A DNA stretch of 64,000 nucleotides, from positions 62,001 through 126,000 of the forward strand of contig CAWIVF010000008.1 in NCBI GenBank assembly GCA_963839535.1, read 5' to 3'. Within the stretch, counting starts at the first letter, position 1. Every line of letters begins with the position of its first letter. Both the position numbers and the translations under genes were made by a program. Positions 55,141 through 62,636 of the stretch are shown here, piece after piece. Below the pieces are notes generated by a model that saw only the letters and a program-made list of their open reading frames with translations, had not been told where the DNA came from and did no database searches. The stretch is from RHKX01 sp963839535. Lineage in GTDB: Bacteria > Actinomycetota > Thermoleophilia > Solirubrobacterales > 70-9.

Positions 55141-55515
55141 ATGGACCTCCGCCGTGCCGCAATCGCCCTCTCCCTCGGCCGGGCGGCGCTCGGGCTCGCC
55201 CTGACGCTGACCCCGGAGCGGATCGCCGTGCCGTGGGTCGGCCCGCGGGGAGCGGAGGCCCCGACCGCCACGCTCGCCCGCTCCGTCGGCATCCGCGACG
55301 TCGCTCTGGGCGCGGGCGGCGCGGTGACCTCCCTGCGCGGCGACTCGACGGCATCGGCATGGCTCGCCAGCGCCGCCGTCTGCGACCTCGGTGACATCGG
55401 CGCGATGCTCGCCGCACGCGACTCCCTGCCCGAGAGCGGCGTCCGCGGCACCGTTGCCCTCGCCGGCGTCTCCGCCGTGGTCGCCTCGCTGGCCGCCCTC
55501 GCGGCCCGCTCCTAG
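55141..55515 (+). CDS. Small membrane protein of unknown function
   Basis: 124 residues, mostly hydrophobic: ALSLGRAALGLALTL, SVGIRDVALGAGGAV, AWLASAAVCDLGDIGAMLAARD and VALAGVSAVVASLAALAA suggest three or four membrane helices. The RDV-x-LG and D-x-GD motifs resemble DUF4267-like proteins. Intact and clearly coding from third-base composition. No functional call can be made. Confidence 0.72.
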   Translation: MDLRRAAIALSLGRAALGLALTLTPERIAVPWVGPRGAEAPTATLARSVGIRDVALGAGGAVTSLRGDSTASAWLASAAVCDLGDIGAMLAARDSLPESGVRGTVALAGVSAVVASLAALAARS

Positions 55516-55533
55516 CGGCCCTCCCACACCGGC

Positions 55534-56385
55534 TTGACGATCGCCCTCGTCACCTGCGAGCGCCCGGTCGAGCGCGATGACGACCTCGACTTCCTCGTCC
55601 CGGCGCTGAAGCGCCGCGGGGTCGAGGTGGAGACGCCCGGGCTGGAGCAACCCCGCGGTCGACTGGTCCTCCTACCGGGTCGCCATGCTCAGCTCGACCT
55701 GGGACTACGGCGACCGCCAGGACGAGTTCCGCCGCTGGCTGAAGCAGGCGGCGAAGGCCACCCGCCTGCGCAATGCGCTGCCGACCGTCGAATGGAACTT
55801 CGACAAGCGCTACCTCCGCGAGCTCGCCGAGGCGGACGTGCCGACGATCCCGACCGTCTGGTCGGAGCCGGGTGAGGAGGAGCGGGCCTGGGAGGAGATC
55901 GAACGCCTCGGCTGGGACGACGTGGTGATCAAGCCGGTCGTCGACCTCGGCGCGCTGAACCTGGTCCGGGTCCCCGCGCACCACGTCCTCGCGATGCTCG
56001 GCAGGTTCGAGTGCCCGGTGATGGCGCAGCCCTTCCTCCCCGCCGTGGCGGCCGAGGGCGAGCTCAGCCTCGTCTACGTCGCCGGCGAGCTCAGCCACTG
56101 CGTCCGCAAGGTCCCGGCGCGGGGCGACTTCCGGGTCCAGCCCCAGTACGGCGGCACGCACGAAGTCGGCGAGCGCTCCCGCCGGCGCGGCCGAGATCGC
56201 CGACCGTGCGCTGGCCGCGGCCCCCGGCGGACGACCACCTCTACGCCCGGGTGGACCTGCTCGCCGACGAGGCCGGGCGGCTCACGCTGATCGAGCTCGA
56301 GCTGATCGAACCGGCGCTCTACCTCGACGTGAGGCCGGCCGCCGCCGACGAGCTCGCCGCGGCGCTGCTCGCTGCCGCCGCCTAG
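55534..56385 (+). CDS. ATP-grasp protein (RimK/DcsG-like), frameshifted
   Basis: TTG 55534 gives TIALVTCERPVERDDDLDFLVPALKRRGVEVE. After a break near 55650 come MLSSTWDYGDRQDEFRRWL, VEWNFDKRYLRELAEADVPTIPTVWS and DDVVIKPVVDLGALNLVRV. After another near 56185 the end reads HLYARVDLLADEAGRLTLIELELIEPALYLDV, ending at 56385. VVIKP and RVDLL..LIELELIEPALYL are the ATP- and Mg-binding strands of the fold. About 284 residues. The family ligates a carboxylate to an amine or thiol; this branch includes the cycloserine ligase DcsG. The substrate is not identified. Confidence 0.82.
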
Positions 56386-57272
56386 GCCGCCGGGCGGCGG
56401 TCGACGAGCAGGCTCTGCGCGGCGCGGCCGATCGGCCCGCGCTCGTCGAACAGCATCGTGTCGGTCATCCCGACCCCGCTCGGCTCGGGGACGGTGATCG
56501 AGTCGAGGCAGACCCACTCCCCCACCGGCGGGCGATGCAGGTGGACCGTCAGATCGACGTTGATGAACACGTACTCGCGGTAGTCGAGCGTCGAGCTGAT
56601 CCCGTTGCCGGTGTCGGCTGCGGCGAGGACGCGCTGCAGGGGCGAGGGCTCCTCGCCGGCGATCAGCGGGACGCGCATCCGCAGCCAGGTGGTCGCCGGG
56701 CCGGGCTCGAGGAACGAGCCCGCGACGAACCGGTACTCCATCGCCGTGTGGTAGCCGACGTCGTGGCCGGTCGGGAAGAACTCGGCGGAGGAGGAGAGGC
56801 GATCGGGCGGCTCGGGCTGGCCGCTCCCGCCGCCGGGGCGGCCCGCGTCCCGGGCGGGCGCGCCGTCCTCGGTGCTGGCGAGGCCGGCGGGCAGCTCGAC
56901 CTCCCGGCGCAGCATCCGCCAGGCCCGGGCGCGAACGAGCGCCTCGCCGGCGGAGTCGCTGAGCGTCGCCTCGACCATGTCCACCCTGCGGCCCGGGCGG
57001 ACCACCGCGGCCTCGCACCGCAGCGGGGCGATCGGGACCGGCCGGAGGATCTCGAGGGTGATCCGGGCCACGTGGCGGTCCTCGACGTCCTCGCCGAGGC
57101 CCGCGCACCGCTCGATCGCGCGCGCGATCAGGGCCGAGGGCGGGCCGGCGTGCTGGCTCCCCGGATCCCAGGGGCCCCGGGTCAGCTCGGTCGAGGCGAA
57201 CCCCTCGCCGGCGGCCTCGTAGAAGGCCTGCGGGGACCCGTCGGAAGCGGTTTGGGCACTCGGGCCGGGCAT
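56382..57272 (-). CDS. TesB-like acyl-CoA thioesterase
   Basis: 296 residues from ATG 57272. Two fused hot-dog domains: GPWDPGSQHAGPPSALIARAIER and VARITLEILRPVPIAPLRCEAAVVRPGRRVDMVEATLSDSAGEALVRARAWRM, then YHTAMEYRFVAGSFLEPGPATTWLRMRVPLIAGEEPSPLQRVLAAADTGNGISSTLDYREYVFINVDLTVHLHRPPVGEWVCLDSITV and DTMLFDERGPIGRAAQSLLV. The GPP-x-A and D-x-R-G-x-I-G elements are those of TesB/DUF4442-like thioesterases. Its reading frame extends upstream over the divergent msrB start, so ATG 57272 is preferred. Stop shares CTAG with the ATP-grasp gene. Confidence 0.85.
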   Translation of the reverse strand: MPGPSAQTASDGSPQAFYEAAGEGFASTELTRGPWDPGSQHAGPPSALIARAIERCAGLGEDVEDRHVARITLEILRPVPIAPLRCEAAVVRPGRRVDMVEATLSDSAGEALVRARAWRMLRREVELPAGLASTEDGAPARDAGRPGGGSGQPEPPDRLSSSAEFFPTGHDVGYHTAMEYRFVAGSFLEPGPATTWLRMRVPLIAGEEPSPLQRVLAAADTGNGISSTLDYREYVFINVDLTVHLHRPPVGEWVCLDSITVPEPSGVGMTDTMLFDERGPIGRAAQSLLVDRRPAA

Positions 57273-57282
57273 CGGCCGTGAG

Positions 57283-57288
57283 TATCCT
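57283..57288 (+). promoter_or_regulatory. Candidate leaderless -10 box (TATCCT) for msrB
   Basis: TATCCT ends 6 nt before ATG 57295. Confidence 0.4.
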
Positions 57289-57294
57289 CCGAAC

Positions 57295-57702
57295 ATGGAG
57301 AAGATCGAGAAGAGCGAGCAGGAGTGGCGCGAGCAGCTCACCCCTGAGCAGTACGAGATCGTCCGCAACAAGGGCACCGAGCGGCCCTTCACCGGCAAGT
57401 ACGTCGACACGAAGGACGACGGCACCTACGCATGCGTCGCCTGCGGCAACGAGCTGTTCAGCTCCGACACCAAGTTCGACTCGGGCACCGGCTGGCCCAG
57501 CTTCTTCGAGCCGATGGAGAACGACGCGGTCGTCACCAAGGCCGACAACAGCCTCTTCATGCGGCGAACCGAGGTGCTCTGCGCACGCTGCGGCGCCCAC
57601 CTCGGCCACGTCTTCGAGGACGGCCCGGCGCCGACCGGCCAGCGCTTCTGCATCAACTCCGCCGCGCTCGAGCTCGAGCCGGAGGAGTCCGCCGGCTCCT
57701 AG
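57295..57702 (+). CDS. msrB: Peptide-methionine (R)-S-oxide reductase
   Basis: Repairs oxidised methionine using thioredoxin. 135 residues. The zinc site is Cys47/Cys50 (CVAC) and Cys96/Cys99 (CARC). The catalytic Cys119 lies in GQRFCINSAAL, and the FDSGTGWPSF and RCGAHLGHVFEDGP motifs are canonical. Cytosolic and intact. Its TAG stop shares CTAG with the converging serS stop. Confidence 0.96.
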   Translation: MEKIEKSEQEWREQLTPEQYEIVRNKGTERPFTGKYVDTKDDGTYACVACGNELFSSDTKFDSGTGWPSFFEPMENDAVVTKADNSLFMRRTEVLCARCGAHLGHVFEDGPAPTGQRFCINSAALELEPEESAGS

Positions 57703-58964
57703 CCGAGCTTCGCCGGCGCGCCCCGCTCGACGAGCGCCGCCGGCAGCGAGACCGTGCCGTCGGCCTGCTGGTGGTTCTCGATGATCGCGATCAGTGACCG
57801 GCCCACCGCCACGGCCGTCCCGTTGAGCGTGTGGACGTGCTCCGGCGCGCCCTTGCCGTCCGGCCGGTAGCGGCAGCCGAGCCGGCGCGCCTGGTAGTCG
57901 GTGGTGTTCGAGGTCGAGGTGACCTCGCGGTAGCGGCCCTGCCCCGGCATCCACGCCTCGCAGTCGAACTTCCGCGCGGCCGGGGCGCCGAGGTCGCCGA
58001 CCGGGATGTCGACGACGCGGTAGGGAACCTCGAGGGCGCCGAGGATCCGCTCCTCGATCGCGAGCAGCCGCTCGTGCTCCTCCTTCGCCGCGTCGGGCTC
58101 GACGAACGAGAACATCTCGACCTTGTCGAACTGATGGACGCGGAAGATCCCCCGCGTGTCCTTGCCGGCGGCGCCCGCCTCGCGGCGGAAGCAGGTCGAG
58201 ATCCCGGCGTAGCGGATCGGGAGGCTTCCTCCGTCGAGGATCTCGTCGGCATGGAGCGCGGCGAGCGGGACCTCTGACGTGCCGACGAGGAAGAGCTCGT
58301 CCTTCTCGATCTCGTAGATCATCTCGCGCTCGGCGGGGAAGAAGCCCGAGCCGTACAGCGCCTCCTCGCGGACCAGGACCGGCGGGATGACCGGGGTGAA
58401 GCCCTCCTCGCCGACGATCTCGACCGCGAGGCGGATCAGGGCCAGCTCGACCAGGACCAGGTCGCCGATCAGGTAGGCGAAGCGGGAGCCCGAGGCGGCG
58501 GCCGCCTTCTCGGTCTCGATCAGGCCGAGGGCGCGGCAGATGTCGAGGTGGTCGCGGGCCTCGAAGTCGAAGGCGGGCGGTTCGCCGACCTCGCGCAGGA
58601 CGACCGCGTCCTCGTCGGTGTCGCCGTCGGGGGCCTCGGGATCGGGCGGGTTCGGGATCCGGGCGAGGAGGTCGTCCCGGGCGGAGACCACGTCGGCCAG
58701 CTCGCCCTCGAGCGCCTTGATCCGGGCCGAGACGTCCCGCATCGCCGCGATCGCCTCGGCGCTGTCACCGCCCTCGCGCTTGGCTGCGCCGATCGCGTCG
58801 GAGGCGACGTTGCGCTCGGCGCGGAGGCCCTCGACCTCGGGCAGCAGCTCGCGCCGCCTCGAGTCGAGCTCGAGCAGGCGATCGAGGTCGTCCGCCGCCC
58901 CGATCCGGGCGAGCGCGTCGCGTACGGGCGCCGGGTCCTCGCGGATGCGCCGAAGGTCGAGCAG
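57699..58964 (-). CDS. serS: Seryl-tRNA synthetase, likely CTG start
   Basis: Charges tRNA-Ser. 421 residues if it starts at CTG 58964 (LLDLRRIREDPAPVRDALARIG, the normal SerS start LxLRxIR). The N-terminal coiled coil (about 25-105) is followed by class II motifs 1-3: PVLVREEALYGSGFFPAE, FRREAGAAGKDTRGIFRVHQFDKVEMF and the ATP-site TLNGTAVAVGRSLIAIIENHQQADG. No ATG, GTG or TTG lies in the first codons; the next in-frame ATG is at 59069, which would put 35 unrelated residues in front and overlap the cytochrome gene. The cytochrome stop lies 5 bp upstream, so coupling is likely. If CTG is wrong an indel has removed the true start. Confidence 0.93.
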   Translation of the reverse strand: MLDLRRIREDPAPVRDALARIGAADDLDRLLELDSRRRELLPEVEGLRAERNVASDAIGAAKREGGDSAEAIAAMRDVSARIKALEGELADVVSARDDLLARIPNPPDPEAPDGDTDEDAVVLREVGEPPAFDFEARDHLDICRALGLIETEKAAAASGSRFAYLIGDLVLVELALIRLAVEIVGEEGFTPVIPPVLVREEALYGSGFFPAEREMIYEIEKDELFLVGTSEVPLAALHADEILDGGSLPIRYAGISTCFRREAGAAGKDTRGIFRVHQFDKVEMFSFVEPDAAKEEHERLLAIEERILGALEVPYRVVDIPVGDLGAPAARKFDCEAWMPGQGRYREVTSTSNTTDYQARRLGCRYRPDGKGAPEHVHTLNGTAVAVGRSLIAIIENHQQADGTVSLPAALVERGAPAKLG

Positions 58965-58968
58965 GGCG

Positions 58969-59526
58969 CTAGCCCGCGTCTGAGGACTGGCCCTGAGCGG
59001 CGCCGCCGGACTGGCCACCGGACTGGCCGCCGCCGGAATCGTTGCCGGCCGAGCCGCCGGAGCTCTCATCCGGCTGGTTGTCGGTCCCGACCACCTCGTT
59101 CGGCGAGGCGTCGGACTCGCCGGTCTCGCTCGCCGGCGAGGAGGTCGGTCGCGGCGACTCCTCGACGTCGCCGCCCGAGTACTTGGCGAGGAACTCGGCG
59201 ACGGCGGCCGCGTCGTCGCCGACGACGATGTTCTGGGGCATGATCGCCCCGGAGAACCCGCCGTTGCGAATCGCGAAGAGCGCCTCGTCGTAGGACTCCA
59301 CGCGCTGATCGAAGTTCGGTCCCTGGACCCGGAGCCCGCGGTTGCCCGATCCCTGCGAGCCGGCGGCGCTGATCGTGTGGCAGCCGGCGCAGTGGGTCGC
59401 GAAGATCTCGGCGCCCTTGCTCGCCGTCGCGTCGGTCTCGGAGGAGACCGACACTCCCTCGCTCCCGCAGGCGGCGAGGAGCAGGGCGCAGCTGACCGCC
59501 GCTAGGGCTGTGAGGGGACGACGCAC
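58969..59526 (-). CDS. Cytochrome c lipoprotein
   Basis: GTG 59526 gives RRPLTALAAVSCALLLAACGSEG, a lipoprotein signal with lipobox LLAAC. The CXXCH haem site is in IFATHCAGCHTISAAGSQGSGNRG, with the distal Met in GGFSGAIMPQNIVVGDDAAAVAEFLAKY. The last ~70 residues are Ser/Gly/Gln-rich (GGGQSGGQSGGAAQGQ). About 185 residues, extracytoplasmic electron carrier, possibly for the heme-A oxidase made by CtaA. A longer start at ATG 59559 shares CATG with the divergent flavin reductase; the shorter GTG start has a TATGAT box 9 nt upstream and is preferred. Downstream of it lies serS. Confidence 0.85.
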   Translation of the reverse strand: MRRPLTALAAVSCALLLAACGSEGVSVSSETDATASKGAEIFATHCAGCHTISAAGSQGSGNRGLRVQGPNFDQRVESYDEALFAIRNGGFSGAIMPQNIVVGDDAAAVAEFLAKYSGGDVEESPRPTSSPASETGESDASPNEVVGTDNQPDESSGGSAGNDSGGGQSGGQSGGAAQGQSSDAG

Positions 59527-59535
59527 GCGGGCGGC

Positions 59536-59541
59536 ATCATA
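59536..59541 (-). promoter_or_regulatory. Candidate -10 box (TATGAT) for the cytochrome-serS operon
   Basis: TATGAT on the minus strand ends 9 nt before GTG 59526, a good consensus match and consistent with a very short leader. Confidence 0.45.
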
Positions 59542-59557
59542 CTTTTCACCGAACCGC

Positions 59558-60061
59558 ATGGCTCTCACGGACCCACCCTCCCCCGGCGACGGCCCCGTCG
59601 CCCCCGAGCAGCTGCGGTCGGCGATGTCCCGGTTCCCCACCGGCGTCACGGTGATCACGGCCCTCACCGAGGCCGGCCCGTCGGGGCTGGCGGCCAACGC
59701 CGTCACCTCGCTCTCGCTCGATCCCCCGCTGATGCTGGCCTGCGTCGACCGCGGGTCGCGCACCCTGCGCGCGCTCGAGGAGGCGGGCCGCTTCGGGGTC
59801 AACGTGCTCGGCGGCGACTTCGCCGAGCTGGCCATGAACTTCGGCCGCAAGCTGCCGACGGCCGAGAAGTGGCTGGAGGTCGGCTGGACCGAGGAGGACG
59901 CGATCCCGGTCCTCGACGCCGCGATCGTCTCGATCGGCTGCCGGCTCCGCGACGTGATCTCCGGCGGCGACCACGTGATCGTCACCGGCGAGGTGCTCTC
60001 GGTGGTGGAGCGGGACGGCGATCCGCTGCTCTTCCACCTCGGGAGCTACCGCCCGCTGTAG
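59558..60061 (+). CDS. Flavin reductase-like FMN-binding protein
   Basis: 167 residues. The Flavin_Reduct domain shows AMSRFPTGVTVITALTEAGPSGLAANAVTSLSLDPPLMLACVDRGSRTLRALEEAGRFGVNVL; TANS/ANAVTSLSLDPPL and DPPLMLACV are diagnostic. GGDHVIVTGEVLSVVERDGDPLLFHLGSYRPL is the typical end. It would reduce FMN for a two-component monooxygenase or act with NADH. No partner monooxygenase is next to it. Confidence 0.9.
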   Translation: MALTDPPSPGDGPVAPEQLRSAMSRFPTGVTVITALTEAGPSGLAANAVTSLSLDPPLMLACVDRGSRTLRALEEAGRFGVNVLGGDFAELAMNFGRKLPTAEKWLEVGWTEEDAIPVLDAAIVSIGCRLRDVISGGDHVIVTGEVLSVVERDGDPLLFHLGSYRPL

Positions 60062-60090
60062 GGCGCAGGGCTGGCGCCCGGGCGGCTGCC

Positions 60091-60257
60091 AGGGGTCGGG
60101 CGTTGGTTTGGGCTGATGAGGGGGATGTGGGCGGGGCGCCTACGGCCTCCCGAGGTCATTGGCGCCTTTGCGACGCATTGCGTCGCTTTTCGACCACTCG
60201 CCGAGAGTTCACCGGCATCCCCCTCCCTCATCAGCCAAACCACGTCCCGACCCCCGG
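60091..60257. repeat. Long intergenic inverted repeat
   Basis: The left arm (60091-60127: AGGGGTCGGGCGTTGGTTTG then GGCTGATGAGGGGGATG) is nearly the reverse complement of the right arm (60216-60257). The arms are about 40 nt with a few mismatches, around an 88-nt loop containing GCGACGC-ATT-GCGTCGC. The right arm (CCCCCTCCCTCATCAGCC...AACCA...GTC-CGACC) recurs at 42771-42808. This is the only notable structure in the gap 60062-60288. Confidence 0.7.
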
Positions 60258-60288
60258 GGCCGCTCGGGCGCGAACGCGCCCTCCCCGG

Positions 60289-60771
60289 CTAGCTGAGCGG
60301 GGACGTGAACGCCGCCCGCAGCGCCAGGCCCAGGATCACCAGGGCGCTGACGGCCATGATTCCGGTCTCGCGGCGGGAGATCGCCATGGCGACCGCGCGC
60401 TGGCGGTCCGGCGGGAGCGAGTCGAAGTCGAGGCCCTCGAGCTCGTGCTCGGAGGCGGCGGTGCGGGCGCCCTCGGCGAGCAGCGCGATCATGATCGGCA
60501 GCACGCCGTAGAGGTAGTGGAGCCCGTCGGGCGCCTCGCTGCCCTCGAGCACGAGGACGCCGCCGAGCCCGACCTGGATCACCACCGCCACCTGCGCGAC
60601 CCGCAGCGCGTACCAGAACCCCACCGAGGGCTTGCGCAGGTACCAGGCCGCGGCGCCCCAGACGCCCGCGACGAGGTTCGTGGTGACGACGAGGATCCCG
60701 ACGGTGAGGTGAACGGCCAGCACGGGGCGGGTTGATAGCAGCAACCGTCTGCGCCGCTTCGGGGTCCTCAT
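60289..60771 (-). CDS. Four-helix membrane protein of unknown function
   Basis: 160 residues. Helices: VLAVHLTVGILVVTTNLVAGVWGAAAWY, YALRVAQVAVVIQVGLGGVLVL, LHYLYGVLPIMIALLAEG and MAVSALVILGLALRAAF. HLTVGILVV and LHYLYG carry histidines on helices, suggesting a haem-binding or redox role, as in small membrane cytochromes. It is divergent from nuoA. No symbol given. Confidence 0.8.
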   Translation of the reverse strand: MRTPKRRRRLLLSTRPVLAVHLTVGILVVTTNLVAGVWGAAAWYLRKPSVGFWYALRVAQVAVVIQVGLGGVLVLEGSEAPDGLHYLYGVLPIMIALLAEGARTAASEHELEGLDFDSLPPDRQRAVAMAISRRETGIMAVSALVILGLALRAAFTSPLS

Positions 60772-60783
60772 ACCCGAGGTCGA

Positions 60784-60821
60784 TAGATTTGGGCACTCGA
60801 GCCCGCCGCGACAGGAAGGAG
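60784..60821 (+). promoter_or_regulatory. nuo operon -10 candidate and ribosome site
   Basis: TAGATT (60784-60789) may be the -10. AGGAAGGAG (60813-60821) is a strong ribosome-binding site 4 nt before GTG 60826, showing that nuoA is translated from a leadered mRNA, unlike many other genes here. Confidence 0.4.
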
Positions 60822-60825
60822 CACA

Positions 60826-61185
60826 GTGCTACAGAGCTACCTCCCGGTGATCGTCTTCGCCACGATCGGCCTCGTCGTCGGCCTGGTCTTCTCCCAGCTC
60901 AACAACCTGCTCGGCCCGAAGAAGCCGAGCCGGGTCAAGAGCGAGCCGTACGAGTGCGGGCTCCCCTCGGAGGTCTCGCGCACGTTCCGCTTCGGAATCA
61001 GCTTCTACATGGTCGCGATGCTGTTCATCCTGTTCGACATCGAGGTCGTCTTCCTGTATCCGGTCGGCGTTCTCCTGAACGCCTCCAACAGCGTCTTCGT
61101 GCTGACCGAGATCCTCATCTTCGTCACCCTGCTGTTCGTCGGTCTCGTCTACGTCTGGCGCCGGGGTGCGCTCAATTGGAGATAG
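60826..61185 (+). CDS. nuoA: NADH-quinone oxidoreductase subunit A
   Basis: Membrane subunit of respiratory complex I. 119 residues from GTG 60826. Three helices (VIVFATIGLVVGLVF, FYMVAMLFILFDIEVVFLYPVGVLL, LIFVTLLFVGLVYVW) and the quinone-loop motif SEPYECGLPSEVSRTFRFGISFY with the conserved Glu/Cys. It overlaps nuoB by 10 bp. Confidence 0.95.
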   Translation: MLQSYLPVIVFATIGLVVGLVFSQLNNLLGPKKPSRVKSEPYECGLPSEVSRTFRFGISFYMVAMLFILFDIEVVFLYPVGVLLNASNSVFVLTEILIFVTLLFVGLVYVWRRGALNWR

Positions 61186-62057
61186 AGCGCACCAAGCTCC
61201 GCGGGCTCAGCCCGCTCGACCAGCCGAAGAGCCCCGAGGACCTGCGCGTGCGCCAGATGAAGGCCCGCGACATGCTCCGCGGCGACCTCGAGGGGCCCGA
61301 CCTCGACTCCTACGTCGAGTCCCGGGTCGGCCTGACGACGCTCGAGAAGGCGCAGGCCTGGGCCCGCGGCAACGCGATGTGGCCGGCGACCTTCGGCCTG
61401 GCCTGCTGCGCGATCGAGATGATGTCGATGGTCTCCGCCCGCTACGACTCCGCCCGCTACGGCGCCGAGGTGTTCCGGGCGTCGCCGCGGCAGGCCGACA
61501 TGCTGATCCTCTCGGGGCGGGTGTCGATCAAGATGGCGCCGGTCGTCCGCCGCATCTACGACCAGATGCTCGAGCCGAAGTGGGTCATCTCGATGGGCGC
61601 CTGCTCGTCCTCGGGCGGGATGTTCTCCAACTACGCCGTGGTCCAGGGAGCGGACAAGTTCCTCCCGGTCGACATCCACATCCCCGGCTGTCCCCCGCGG
61701 CCCGAGGCCCTGCTCTACGGGATCCTGAAGCTGCAGCGGAAGATCTTCGGCGACCCCGACCTCGGCTGGCGCGACCGCTACGCCGCCCACGGGACCGAGG
61801 AGGACGAGCGCCGCTGGAAGGCGGGCGCGATCCCGGTCGAGCGGGCCGGCACCTCCCCGGCCGACGGCCTCATGCAGGGCAACGGCCTCCACGAGTCGGT
61901 CCGCGAGGGCACGGCGCCCGAGCAGGCCGTGCACCTCGACCATCCGGAGCTGACCGGGCACGAGGCGAGCGACGCCTGGGACCCGGACGCCGAGGACCGC
62001 GATCCGCCCGGCCCCGACACGGGCTCCGACCCGATGGGCGAGGACGCCAACGTCTGA
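61176..62057 (+). CDS. nuoB: NADH-quinone oxidoreductase subunit B with C-terminal extension
   Basis: Carries the N2 4Fe-4S cluster of complex I. 293 residues from TTG 61176. The cluster cysteines are FGLACCAIEMM (two adjacent Cys), ISMGACSSSGGMF and HIPGCPPRPEALLYGIL. NuoB is normally 160-220 residues; here a C-terminal tail of about 80 acidic, Gly/Pro-rich residues (DGLMQGNGLHESVREG to DTGSDPMGEDANV) is added. The N-terminus before the core is also longer than usual. No TTG alternative is better; a TTG in this GC-rich context with a 10-bp overlap is typical for coupling. Confidence 0.95.
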   Translation: MEIERTKLRGLSPLDQPKSPEDLRVRQMKARDMLRGDLEGPDLDSYVESRVGLTTLEKAQAWARGNAMWPATFGLACCAIEMMSMVSARYDSARYGAEVFRASPRQADMLILSGRVSIKMAPVVRRIYDQMLEPKWVISMGACSSSGGMFSNYAVVQGADKFLPVDIHIPGCPPRPEALLYGILKLQRKIFGDPDLGWRDRYAAHGTEEDERRWKAGAIPVERAGTSPADGLMQGNGLHESVREGTAPEQAVHLDHPELTGHEASDAWDPDAEDRDPPGPDTGSDPMGEDANV

Positions 62058-62578
62058 TGATCGATCCGCCTGGACTCGAGCTGCTCGCCCAGGAGATCGA
62101 CACCCGTCACGAGGGCGCGGTGGTCGGGACCTCCCACGAGCACGGCCAGCCGGCGCTGATGATCGACCCGGCGCGGGTCCGTGACGTGCTCGGCTACCTC
62201 AAGGACGCGCCCGAGCACGAGTTCCGCTTCCTCGCCAGCCTGCACGGCGCCGACTACCTCCCCGCCGAGCCGCGCTTCGCCGTCCACTACGAGCTGCTGA
62301 ACATGCCCCGGGTCGAGCGGCTCCGGGTGAAGGCCCTGCTCGCCGACCCCGGCCCCGACGCCCTGCCGGAGCTCGACTCCGTCGTCGACATCTTCCCGAC
62401 GGCCGAGTTCCAGGAGCGCGAGGTCTACGACTTCTTCGGGATCCTCTTCCGCGGTCACCCGGACCTGCGCCGGATCCTGATGCCGGAGGACTACATCGGC
62501 TGGCCGCAGCGCCGCGACTTCCCGATCGGCGGCGAGGCCGTGATCTTCACGAACACCGAGGACTCCGTCCCGGGGTAA
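62057..62578 (+). CDS. nuoC: NADH-quinone oxidoreductase subunit C
   Basis: Hydrophilic complex I subunit. 173 residues from ATG 62057 (TGATG overlap with nuoB). The conserved block is EREVYDFFGILFRGHPDLRRILMPEDYIGWPQRRDFPIGGE, with YELLNMPRVERLRVKALL before it. Separate from nuoD, unlike the fused NuoCD of E. coli. Confidence 0.96.
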   Translation: MIDPPGLELLAQEIDTRHEGAVVGTSHEHGQPALMIDPARVRDVLGYLKDAPEHEFRFLASLHGADYLPAEPRFAVHYELLNMPRVERLRVKALLADPGPDALPELDSVVDIFPTAEFQEREVYDFFGILFRGHPDLRRILMPEDYIGWPQRRDFPIGGEAVIFTNTEDSVPG

Positions 62579-62636
62579 GGAGCAAGCGCCCGGTCTGAGC
62601 ACCGAGTACGCCGACACCACCCGCACCCCGGAGCAG

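Noticed and set aside
59557..59560. Cytochrome c and flavin reductase sharing CATG as a start-start overlap
   Set aside because: The cytochrome lipoprotein signal begins naturally at GTG 59526, with a good -10 box just upstream, so the ATG 59559 start is probably not used.
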